A DNA stretch of 18,637 bases from Pelagophyceae sp. CCMP2097 (taxonomy: Eukaryota; Sar; Pelagophyceae). Position numbers and translations under genes: made by a program. The notes below the pieces were generated by a model, which was not told where the DNA came from, did not search any database, and was given only the letters and a program-made list of their open reading frames with translations. Below, piece by piece: positions 1-8,187 of this stretch. The stretch covers positions 1 through 18,637 of the forward strand of contig MU657172.1 of the NCBI GenBank assembly GCA_026770575.1. Reading direction: 5' to 3'. How positions within the stretch are numbered: the first letter of the stretch is position 1; every line of letters starts with the position of its first letter.

Positions 1-532
1 GATCCGCGCGCGACGCGGCACCTCGACGGCACGGGACGACGGGACACGGCCCAAGGTGAGCACGCAAAACTTTGGATGATGCCGAGAGCACACACTTTCA
101 TCCGCGCGTACGAGCTCTGGGGCTGGAGATGCGTGGAGTCTTGTGGGTCACGAATCTTCTAAATTGAGACTGTAATAAGAAAGATTCAATTGAGACTTTA
201 ATTTAGCGACACGGGTCCGGGTTCGGGTCTCGGGTCGGGCCTTTTTGCCTCGGGTTAGGGTCCGGGTCTTTGCGGGTCCGGGTCCGGCCGGGTCCGGCCT
301 CGCCCACGGCGGGTCCGGGTCCGGGTCTGGGCCGACTCGAAGACCCGGACCCGGACCCGCGGACCCTTTTGCTGCCCTGATCTGGAAACAGCACTGTGCA
401 GTCCCTTCTGAAATCGCAAACCGGGAACGGTCCCCGGGACGGGAGCAGCCGCGCGTTCCTCCTCGTAGACGCGGCGGACCACCCGGACGCAGTTTTCGCG
501 TAACTCCGATAGGATCATTGTCGTAAAATTTA
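1..532. other. Gene-poor left flank with GGGTCC-rich tract
   Basis: No open frame here looks like a real protein: the available ones are Arg/Pro/Gly-rich and mirror the GGGTCC low-complexity tract on both strands. The first 55 bases are open in one plus frame and end in AAG|GTGAGC, a good splice-donor match, so the edge of a plus-strand exon is possible but cannot be tested from this window. Around 159-206 there is a small AT-rich patch with a 10-base direct repeat (162-171 and 188-197) bounded by CTAAATT and AATTTAG as an inverted pair. The rest is probably the 3' flank of the ferredoxin-like gene that ends at 593. Confidence 0.5.
208..360. repeat. GGGTCC-rich tract ending in a perfect 20-bp hairpin
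   Basis: The hexamer GGGTCC and close variants recur from about 208 to 325. The tract ends in a perfect inverted repeat: arms 309-328 and 341-360 are exact reverse complements over 20 bases around a 12-base loop (329-340). The strand bias flips at the loop, from GGGTCC on the left to GGACCC on the right. It lies about 230 bp past the stop codon of the minus-strand ferredoxin-like gene. Confidence 0.85.
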
Positions 533-595
533 ATGACGAGGGCCGAGGCCGGGATGACGAGGGCCGAGGCCGAAAGGACGAGGACCTCGGCCTCA
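533..595. repeat. 21-bp tandem triplicate at a gene 3' end
   Basis: Three head-to-tail 21-base units lie at 533-553, 554-574 and 575-595. The first two are nearly identical (ATGACGAGGGCCGAGGCCG core) and the third is diverged. The third unit contains the last codons and the stop of the minus-strand gene ending at 593, so the array seems to have expanded outward from the coding end. Confidence 0.8.
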
Positions 596-1759
596 AAAGC
601 TCTCGTCCTTTGGCGGTTTGGGCCCAGGCGCCTCGGCGGCGAACCCGTTGCCGCGCGCCTTTGCAGGCCACGCCGTGCCGGCGAGGCAGTGCCGCAGCAG
701 CTCGGGCGCGTCGCGCTTCGTAACGAGGCCGAACCACTCTGCGCTAGGGTAGTGCACCTAGAGGCAAGGCGATGGAGCGGGGTTCCAACCGGCACCCCAG
801 ACGCGGGAGCGTACGAGCGTCCCCGCGAACTTGTGGCCGCCGATGTGGCTGCTCTCCGCGACACGTATGCCCCGGCGCCTACGTCGGTGGCTCGTCTCGT
901 CACCCCGCAAGGCGACGCACGTACGCGTGCTCCTTTTTCTTCGCTTCCTCTTCAAGCGCCTCGATGAGCGGCGGCCCAGCGCGGCCGCAGCGCTTGTCGC
1001 GCGACGCGTGCGTGCAGACGAGGAGGAGGTGCTTCCAGGGCAGCGGCATGGGCCAAAACAGCTGGGCTTCGTCCGAAGCGTTCGCCCCTTCGAGCGCTTT
1101 TGCAAACGAGGCGAGCTGCGACTCGCGCACGCGCCACAGCGCGCCTGGCCGGTCGCGCGAGTAGACTGCGACGTCGCAGGCGGCGTCGCCGGCCTCGGCG
1201 TCGCAAACCCTGCGGCCGCGCTTCTCGCGCATGTAGACCATCGACACGGCTAAAACGAGCGCCGTCCAGCCGCCGGCGCGCGCGTACACCACGTAGGCAC
1301 CCATCGCCACGATTAGCGAGATCATCATCAGCGTAAAGCTGCCTGCGGCGACCGTCGCCGCCGTCCAGGGACCCGCGTCGGACCAAGGGCCAGCTGCCAT
1401 CGGTCCTCTCGGAGGACGGCCCTCTCGGAGGACGGCCCTCTCGGTGGCCTTAGGTCCTTTTCGCGGTTGTGTGACTGACCGAGCGTGCGCTTGGCAAACG
1501 TCTTTGCGTTTCTGGATCGAATGGAACACGCCGTGACTTTTAAGCCTTTCACGTCTTGGACCGCCTGCGCGATCTTTGCGCAGAGCACAAGCGGGCCGTG
1601 GTCCGCCAGCTCGATGTTTGGAGGCGTCTTTTCGTGCGTAAAATTGATCCCGACGCACACGACCACGTGCGTCCGATGAGGCTTGACGCTCGCCGCGCAC
1701 GACGGCGCCGCGCAGCCCTCGCATGCGTCCGCTTCCGCGGCCACAACGGCGTCGGCCAT
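593..1759 (-). CDS. Sucrase/ferredoxin-like (Apd1/Aim32-type) [2Fe-2S] protein with membrane hairpin
   Basis: Four exons, 1759-1480, 1393-925, 878-815 and 757-593, join in frame to 325 residues; the introns are 86, 46 and 57 nt with GT...AG ends. The protein fits the Suc_Fer-like family, two thioredoxin-like halves. The first half has CEGC at residues 13-16 and an HVVVCVG strand at 31-37. The second has the hallmark CTHASRDKRCG (C220, C229) and SHIGGH (H261, H265), then WFGLVT. In yeast Apd1 and Aim32 an equivalent pair of Cys and pair of His ligate a [2Fe-2S] cluster, so cluster binding is expected; the physiological partner is not known. An oddity is a hydrophobic hairpin at about 112-131 and 134-148 between the halves, which suggests a membrane anchor. 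The ATG at 1759 was chosen because it sits just before the family's start; its -3 base is T, so it is not a strong start. It is divergent from the cyclic-nucleotide-binding gene. The family call is firm; the exon 1/exon 2 join is the least certain. Confidence 0.83.
1405..1449. repeat. 16-bp tandem repeat inside an intron
   Basis: The unit CCTCTCGGAGGACGGC occurs at 1405-1420 and 1421-1436, followed by a partial copy to 1449. It lies in the predicted first intron (1479-1394) of the ferredoxin-like gene. A repeat here fits non-coding sequence and supports removal of this stretch. Confidence 0.75.
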
Positions 1760-2009
1760 GTACCGGTCAAGATCAACGACAGGGGTGGGTTGGGTGGAGA
1801 TCAACCTTCCCGCCTCACGGACTGACCCTGTAATTAACTGCGAAACTCCGGGCGGATCGACCTCGCCTCTCGAGCCCGCCGCCGCCGTCGCGGCCGTGCC
1901 ACGCGCAACCCGAGCGGTGTTGCGCGGCGTTTGAAGCGGCGTGCAAGCGCGCCCCGACCGAGGCCGCGGCCTGAGTTTCTCTGCCGCCCGCGCCCCGCCG
2001 TCGGCCAGC
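1760..2009. promoter_or_regulatory. Divergent promoter between two genes
   Basis: These 250 bases separate the start codons of the minus-strand ferredoxin-like gene and the plus-strand cyclic-nucleotide-binding gene, so both promoters and 5' leaders must fit here. No clear TATA box is visible on either strand. An 8-bp inverted repeat, CGCGCAAC at 1902-1909 and GTTGCGCG at 1919-1926 with a 9-base spacer, is a candidate protein-binding site. The segment nearest the plus-strand start is pyrimidine-rich and GC-rich. Confidence 0.5.
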
Positions 2010-4873
2010 ATGGCCATGCTCGACGAGGGCGGAGTCCTCGAGCGGCTGGCGGCCCTGCTCGGGCCGGCGGTGGACCGCGATCAGCTCTCCAAGACGAGCA
2101 GCGCCGACCTCGCCATCAACAAGATGAACAAGCAGTGCGTCCGACCGACCCCCTCGATGAAAGTCGGCGCAGACGTCGCCTCGAAGCGCGGCCGGAAGGC
2201 ACGCCGTTTGCCGCGCGACGGGGCGCCGCCCCGCGCGACGGGCCACCGCCTTGCAGGTACGCACGCAAGGTGCGCGCGCGCATCCGCGTGCTGCGGCAGG
2301 TGGCGCAGTTCAAAGACATGTCGGAGCGCGACGTGCAGCGCGCGGCGGCGGTCCTTACGGAGGCCACCTTCGCTGCGGGCGAGGCGGCGCGGCGCCGCGT
2401 CGGCACTAAATTTGCAAACCCGTCGAAGCAAAAAACGGTGCAAGGAGGCAGCGGCATCCGAAGCTGCGTCAACACGGGGCGACGCGGGATGGTGGCCGTC
2501 GCCTGGTCAAAACGGGCGGTCCCTTTTGCGCGCGTCTGTCGGCGTTTGAATCGCGGTGCTAGGTCATGATCCAGGGCGACATCGGCGACGAGTTCTTCAT
2601 CATCTCCGCAGGCGTGGCCGTCGTGCTCTACTCCGTCCCGGGCCTGCCGGACAAGGTGCTCGCGAAGATCGGCCCCGGCAAGTTCTTCGGCGAGCTCGCT
2701 CTCCTGACCGACGAGCCGCGGAGCGCGACGATCCGGGCCGACGGCGCCCACGGCGACGCGGGCCTCGTCTGCCTGAAGATGACGCGCGCCTCGTTTCAGG
2801 ATTTGTTTTCGTCCGAGAAGACGAGCGCCGTGGTGAGGCGCAACACCAATCTGCGCGAGCGGCGCGCCTGGGAGGTCTTCTCGAACCTGCCGCTGTTCGC
2901 GTCGATGACTGAGGCCGAGGTGCGCGACTTGGTGCAGGAGATGAACGTGGTTGAGTACCAGCCGGGCACGCCCGTCGTGCAGCAGGGCCGCGAGGGCTCG
3001 TCGTTCTACATCATCCTGGAGGGCCTCCTCAAGGTGACCGTCGACGACGCGGCGACGCCGTCTGGGCAGAGCGCGGTGAACGAGCTCGGGGAGGACGACT
3101 ACTTTGGCGAGGTGGCGTTGCTGTCGACGCAGCAGCTGCGCACGGCGTCCGTCGTCACCGTCACGCCCGTCGTCTGCTTCACGCTGGACCGCGACCTCTT
3201 CATGCGGTGCACGTCGCCGGCCATGCTGGCAGAGTTGCAGCGGCAGTCGTACTTTGGCGCCCTCGACTCGTTTGGCACGTTCTCGCGGCGCGCCTCGGCC
3301 GGGCTCCTCTCCAGCGCGCACGCCTTTGCCGGCGAGGGCGCGGCGCGGCGGCAGCGCGGCAGCGTCCAGGTGCGCGGCGGGCGCATCCTGCGCACGCTGG
3401 TGCAGTCGCTGTCGACGTCCATGATCACGGCCATCTACCGCGGCCTGTGTTACCAGCCAAAGGCGCTCGTCCTCTGCGGCCCGCTCGTGGCCACGGCGTT
3501 CCTGAGCTGCGGCGACCGCGAAACGTTCCATCGCCGAGTGCGCGTCGTCCTGGACCGCGTCTCTCGCAAGAAGAGCCGCGGCTTCGCCGAGCTTGCTCTG
3601 ATTCGAGCGCTCTGGGAGCAGTCGGCGCAGGCCATGGAGACGCACTGCCTCGGCTGGCCCGATGCGGCGATGCTGGAGCTCGCGCGGTACATCAAGATTG
3701 AGTTTGTAGACGCGGGACTCAGCATACACAAGGCCGGCCAACGCGCGACGACGGCGAGGATGGTCGTGCGCGGGACCGTCACGCTCGTCGACGACGGGGC
3801 AGCAGACGTCTCGGACGTGCTCACGCCCGGTGCGGCGGCGCCGCTGCCTCCCCGGTGGAACCGCCCCGGTGGCACCGCCCTTTTAAAATAGGCGCGGTGG
3901 TGTCCAACGAGGCGTTCGACGAGCCGCGCGACGCCAAGCGCGTGCAGCTGCGGCACCACGCCGTGGCGCTGACGAACGTGATCTTGCTGTCGTTGGACCA
4001 CGCCGACTACTTTAACGTGGCGGAGCACGTGCGCAACGGCGCCGTCTTTGGCGTTGAGGCCAAGTTCGCACTCTTCCAGCAAATGCCCCTCTTTGCCGCA
4101 GCCGACGCGGAGCAGTTGTACCACGTCGCCTACGCCATGCAGGAGCTCTACGTCCCAAAGGGCAGCGTGCTCCTGCGCGAGGGCGAGACGGCGGCCTGCC
4201 TGTACTTTGTCCGCGACGGCGCCGTCACGGTACACGCAAACCTCCACGCCGACATGGCCGCCGCGGAAACGTCGCCGCCCAAGCAGCCGCGGCGCAGGGC
4301 GCCGCCAATGTTCCCGCAGCCGCTCTTCCCGCAGCTCGACGCGCCGCGCGGCGCGGCCTCCTCCGCCGCGGCCAGGCTCCGAGGCGCGGCGGCCGCGCCC
4401 GGGGAACCCGCAAAAGCGACGTTCAGGCAGCCGAGGCTCCAAGGCAGCCGGGGCTCGGGGTCGCCTCGAGTCGCACTATCGACGACGGAGCGAGCGTCGC
4501 ACACGGTATTGTCTCTAGGCATCACGCTCACGACGCTGCACCAGGGAGAGTACTTTGGCGAGTCGGGCCTGCTGCAGTCGAAGCGCGCCGCGTCGCACCG
4601 GCCCTGCGTCGAGATGGCCATGTACTGCGCCAAGACACCCTTGCACCTCTACGTCCGACTCCTGCGCTTCTTAGTCGGCAAACGTGCAAGCCCGGCGTCG
4701 GCGAGGGCGGGACGACGCAATGGTAGGTCTTGCGGCCGGAGAAGTACGCGCTCCTGGACGTCCACGCGGTGTGCCAGCTGCAGAAAAACTTTAACATGCG
4801 GGCGAGCTGGCGCCGCGCCAAGTGCATGGAGTCGCCCTACGCGCACCAGACCAACGAGGCCTTCAATTCCTGA
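2010..4873 (+). CDS. Multi-domain cyclic-nucleotide-binding protein
   Basis: Five exons, 2010-2134, 2257-2398, 2563-3829, 3892-4652 and 4727-4873, join in frame to 813 residues. The start CAGCATGG has A at -3 and G at +4. Domain 1 (about 65-185) has QGDIGDEFFII and the phosphate-binding cassette FGELALLTDEPRSATIRA near 131-148, with the Arg that contacts the cyclic phosphate. Domain 2 (about 195-305) has FGEVALL...LRTAS near 270-285. A third region (about 460-560) keeps the fold pattern but lacks the cassette. Domain 4 (about 570-790) has FGESGLL near 733 and is split by an Ala/Pro/Arg-rich insert of about 95 residues (about 628-722). No kinase, channel or other effector domain is visible, so it may act as a regulatory or scaffold subunit of a cAMP/cGMP-sensing complex; this is inference. 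The exon 2 end is uncertain: the GT at 2399 leaves four extra residues in domain 1. The exon 4 donor could be 4653 (chosen because it restores LHLYVLRPEKY) or 4674. Confidence 0.87.
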
Positions 4874-4890
4874 CGCGGCGATGCCGCGCG

Positions 4891-4990
4891 GAATCCAACG
4901 ACGGTGTGCGGAATCCAACGACGGTGTGCGGAATCCAACGACGGTGTGCGGAATCCAACGACGGTGTGCGTAATCAAACGACTTTGTGCC
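4891..4990. repeat. 20-bp minisatellite, five copies
   Basis: The unit GAATCCAACGACGGTGTGCG is repeated without spacers at 4891-4910, 4911-4930, 4931-4950 and 4951-4970, identical in all four. A fifth, diverged copy lies at 4971-4990. The array begins 17 bases after the stop of the cyclic-nucleotide-binding gene, in the 274-base gap between two convergent genes. Identical copies suggest recent expansion. Confidence 0.95.
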
Positions 4991-5147
4991 CCGGCGCGGG
5001 CCGGATAGGGGTGGCGTCGTCGGAGAGACATGGAATGAGAATACGGGGCCGCACCTCGCTCGAGCACGATTGCACTCGGGTGGGTCGAGGTTATAATTCG
5101 CTAAAAGATCATGCAAGGCAAGGGTCGAAGATGGTCAGGTGCGGGAC

Positions 5148-7287
5148 TCACTGCGGCCGCACCAAGGGTCCTCCGTCGGCCGCGAGGCGGTCCGCTTGGC
5201 GCGAAAGCGGCCGTTTTTTCGCGCCGCGCCTTGCGGGCCTCTTGTGCCCCGACGGCCGCGCGTTTTCGGGGCCGCGCGCTTGCTGCAGGTCCGGCCACCG
5301 GCCGCCAGCGTGTTGGCGCGGCCCGTCACCGGCACGCGGCTGCGGTGGCTTGGGCGCGTCGGCTCGCGTTTCGGTGACGTTGCGCGGACGGTGCAGGGAC
5401 GAGGTGTAGACGATGGCGTCGTTTTCGAATTTGCCCCAAAAGGTGCCCTCGACAACGTCGTGGAACGTGTACCGCGGCTCGTGCCAGGGGACGGGCACGG
5501 CCCCAGACCCGGGCGCGTGCACGGTTTGGGCCTCGCCCAGCAGCGCGGCCCAGTAGCTAAAGGTCGACTCGGAGACGACGAGCGTCTTGGCGCGGGCGAG
5601 GTAGAAAAAGTCTGCCGCGGCCGTGTTGCGGTGGCCGTCCGCCGCCAGCGTCGGCTTGACGACGCGCGCGCCGTAGTGCTCCACGAGGTCGCGCGTCACG
5701 CCGGGCTTGGAGGCGTCGCACGTGGTGATCACTCGGACGCCGCCGCCTCTCTTGGCCGCCCGGGGCGCGAGCACGTCGAGGATTGTGCCAAAGTAGTTTC
5801 CCACAGAGTAGTACCTGTAGACGTGGTACGGCGCGTTGCAGAGGCGGATGTGCACGACGACGTCAAACTTCTTCGGCTCCTCTGAGAGCGACGGCCGCTT
5901 CATCGGGAGCCACGACCGCAGCAGCGGCGTCAGGTCGCGGTACAAAACATAGTCCTGGAAGAACCCAATGAGGCGGATGCACCGCAGCGCCTCGCCCGAA
6001 ACCAGCGCCGCAGAGGCGGGCAACGCCTCAGGCAGCCAGTCCTCGGCCGACGCATCAAAGTCGTCGGGCTCGCCCGTGCTGTTGTGGAGGCTCGCGGCGC
6101 CGCGGGGGCCGTCTCGGCGGCGGTGCAGCGCGTGGTCGCGCTGCAGGAGAGAGTCCAGGATGCTCCGGAGCGTGTCAGTGGTGCGGACGCGCTTGGCGTC
6201 CATGGGCCGTTGGCCGTAGAGGATTGTGCCGTTGGCCGCGTACTCGGACTTTGTCGGCGTCAGCGCGGCGCACTTGGCGTCGGGCCGCGCGCCCGTCTCC
6301 GAGTCGACGGAGCTGCCCGCGGCGCTGAGCACGAGGCCCGGCGGGTCGAAGATTTGCATAAAGAGCGTCCACGCCTCGCCAGAGTGCGGCGGCAGCTTCG
6401 CGGCGCTCGCGCCTGCCAAAGGGCGGTGCGCGGAACGGCATATCGCCGCCAAGAAGGCGTCGCAAAGTGGCCCTTTGCCGCGCACCTTCCGCTTCGAGGA
6501 TCCGCGTAGAGGCGTAGCGCGCGCCGACGCCCCAGGCGAAGAGGCGCGCGGCGCAGTACTGGAAGAGCGTGTTGCCGAGGCCGTTGTGGTGCACTCCCAC
6601 GACGACGAGGTCGTCGCCCGCGCCCGCGCCGGGGCCGGGGCCGCCGACTTGGCCGGAAGACGGCCGCGGCCCGCGGTGGCGGCGCATCTGCGCCGTCGCC
6701 GGGTCGCTCGAGTTGAAGCCGCAGAGCACGTCCGTCGCCTGTGCGGAACGACGGTCCGGCAAGCGTCGTGCGGCGTCGACGACGTCTTTCCGAGCTTTTC
6801 GCCATGCCTTTCGGGACCAGACGCCGCCGAGGGACGGCCTCGCGCTCGCCATCGACGGGCCCGCGCGACGCCTTGGCCTGCCGCAGCTCGCGCTCGAGCG
6901 CGAAGAGGGCCCGGCAGAGCCACCCGCCGTGCCGCAGCCTGCGCCGGCGCAGTCGCGGCTGCATCCATCTTCAACGACGGGAGCCTCTCGCCCCTTTGCG
7001 GTCTCTTCCTGCCGCTGCCGTGCGTCGCCGCCGGCCGGCTCGGACGCGGGCGCGCACGTTTGCGTGGCGAGATTCTTCCCCGCCGCGCCGAGCTGCTCGA
7101 CGCGCTGCGCCACGCCGCAGCACTCCGCGCGCCGCGCCGCGTCCTTGGCGCAGCGGCGCGACAAGAGCTTGGCCAGCCGCGGGTGGCTCTCGCGGAAGGC
7201 GCCGCAGTCGGAATCGGGGACGGCGCGGAGCCGCACACCTTCGGCCGTCGCCGCATACACGAAGACGGCGCGCAGCGACAGCCGCAT
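5148..7287 (-). CDS. GT11-like (alpha-1,2-fucosyltransferase-like) glycosyltransferase
   Basis: Four predicted exons, 7287-7058, 6938-6818, 6738-6486 and 6412-5148, join in frame to 622 residues; introns are 119, 79 and 73 nt. Three landmarks match GDP-fucose-type GT11 enzymes: HNGLGNTLFQYCAARL at about 168 (family GGLGNQLFQYA), a middle segment IRLIGFFQDYVLYRD like the family's GYFQ...YF, and SESTFSYWAALLGEA near 482-496 (family STFSWWAA). VVVHIRLCN near 389 stands where GT11 has H-x-R-R-x-D, so the second Arg and the Asp are replaced. Sugar transfer in the secretory pathway is likely, but fucose as donor is unproven. The Met at 7287 is the first plausible start; no clear signal anchor is seen, so an upstream 5' exon is possible. 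The N-terminal 160 residues are low in recognisable motifs, and the first two introns are less certain than the third. The last 60 residues are Arg/Pro-rich. Confidence 0.78.
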
Positions 7288-7535
7288 GCCGCCGCGAGTG
7301 GCGGGACCGAGCCTAGCGCACCGGCGCCCGCGCCGCGACGCAACGGCCCAACCTCATGCCCACAACAACCGTAAAGACAACGCGCTTCTATAGTCCATCT
7401 CGCCAATTGCGCACCAGGAATTGTTTGGGTAACTTGAAGGCCGAGTCAAAGATGTGAAAATGAAGCTTTCAAGAAAAAAACGAAAGTGACCTTGCATTTG
7501 ACGTTAAATCGGCGGTGGTCGGTGAGGCGTGGTCG

Positions 7536-7622
7536 CGATTTGCGACAACGCCAATATTTGGGGAGGAGGTGTTGGGCCAGGCCCAACGGCCTGTGTGCCA
7601 ATCTTGTGGATGTCGCAAATCG
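7536..7622. repeat. Concentric nested palindrome
   Basis: Outer arms CGATTTGCGACA (7536-7547) and TGTCGCAAATCG (7611-7622) are exact reverse complements. The inner arms GTTGGGCC (7571-7578) and GGCCCAAC (7580-7587) are also exact around a single A at 7579. Both pairs have their centre at 7579, and scattered base pairs occur between them (for example 7552-7558 with 7600-7606). This is an old, partly decayed 87-bp palindrome rather than two unrelated repeats. It may be a foldback or MITE-like remnant, a hairpin RNA source, or a regulatory element; no target-site duplication was recognised. Confidence 0.85.
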
Positions 7623-7830
7623 AGCGGACCCATAGTTCCCTTTTCGGTGGATTTGGGGGGGATTCAAAATTTTTATAGAGCGCTTCTGAACATTTGGACT
7701 GCAACGTTTCCAAGAACTTGTTTTTTTTTGCGGGAAATCCGAAATTGTTCGCCGAGAACCGTCGGAAGCTATGCCAAACGGCTAGAGGGTGAGACGGGTG
7801 GCCCCTAGATGGCGGGCCGGGGCCGCCGCC

Positions 7831-7849
7831 TCGACGCCTCCAGCGTCGA
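7831..7849. repeat. Short perfect hairpin
   Basis: TCGACGC at 7831-7837 pairs with GCGTCGA at 7843-7849 around a CTCCA loop. It sits in a GC-rich island within the otherwise lower-GC spacer. It could be a structured element but has no following U-run, and the genome looks eukaryotic, so a bacterial-type terminator is unlikely. Confidence 0.5.
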
Positions 7850-8028
7850 CCGCGGCGTGGTGGATGTCAGGCCCCCTTGCCAGAATGATAATAGTATGAG
7901 AAACAAATGCCATCTTTGTGCACCCGCCGCGCGATGAGCTTACGGCCAATGACGATGGAAATTGGCTTGTGGGTTGTCTCTCGGCGAGCTCTTCCGGCAT
8001 GCGGAATCTTGGCGCCAACGGCGACCTT

Positions 8029-8034
8029 TTTATT
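8029..8034 (-). terminator. Candidate polyadenylation signal AATAAA
   Basis: On the minus strand AATAAA lies immediately after the most distal possible stop codon (8037) of the giant gene and about 155 bases after the preferred stop (8188). It follows an A-rich stretch. Position and strand fit 3'-end formation for that gene; whether this lineage uses AATAAA is unknown. Confidence 0.4.
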
Positions 8035-8036
8035 TT

Positions 8037-8187
8037 TTACAACTTATAGTTTCCTATCAAAGAGCGACCGGATCCCAAGAAGACCAACGCGTTCGGCGCC
8101 GACGGGTCAAGCGCGCAGCCGAGCACCTCTTCCACGACGTGACAAAGCTTGGGCATCGCGGCCGCGCGTGACCGCATCGCCAGCGCC
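8037..8187 (-). other. Possible extra 3' exon of the giant gene
   Basis: The minus frame running from 8190 to the TAA at 8037 keeps high GC at third codon positions and a protein-like composition (for example MPKLCHVVEEVLGCALDP) although it lies beyond the preferred stop. A 45-nt GTCGAG...TTAAG intron removing 8235 to 8191 would join the preceding exon to this frame in phase 0, like every other intron in the gene. The acceptor AAG is weak. The stretch is either the true C-terminus or 3' UTR. Confidence 0.35.

Larger units (their letters stand above)
7288..8036. other. Lower-GC intergenic region
   Basis: This spacer separates the start of the glycosyltransferase gene from the 3' end of the giant gene; both are on the minus strand. 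It is clearly lower in GC than the genes and has homopolymer runs (A7 near 7472, T9 near 7722). Small open frames on both strands cross an inverted repeat and have no protein-like features. It should hold the promoter of the glycosyltransferase gene at its left end and the 3' processing signals of the giant gene at its right end. Confidence 0.6.

Noticed and set aside
1..55. Edge of a plus-strand exon ending AAG|GTGAGC
   Set aside because: The donor match is good, but 55 bases with no homology and no visible partner exon are too little for a gene call.
245..526. Plus-strand open frame rich in Gly-Pro-Ser repeats
   Set aside because: It is a translation of the GGGTCC tract and its hairpin, and a comparable frame is open on the other strand.
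2116..3741. A 541-codon open frame on the minus strand opposite the cyclic-nucleotide-binding gene
   Set aside because: It is Arg/Ala/His-rich without motifs and runs antisense to an exon with clear domain matches; GC-rich coding DNA often leaves the antisense frame open.
4891..4990. Possible CRISPR array
   Set aside because: The 20-base units abut with no spacers and the surrounding genes are eukaryotic; it is a minisatellite.
7515..7808. Small plus-strand open frame of 97 codons in the spacer
   Set aside because: It crosses the concentric palindrome, has no recognisable domain, and a small minus-strand frame overlaps it; both probably open by chance.
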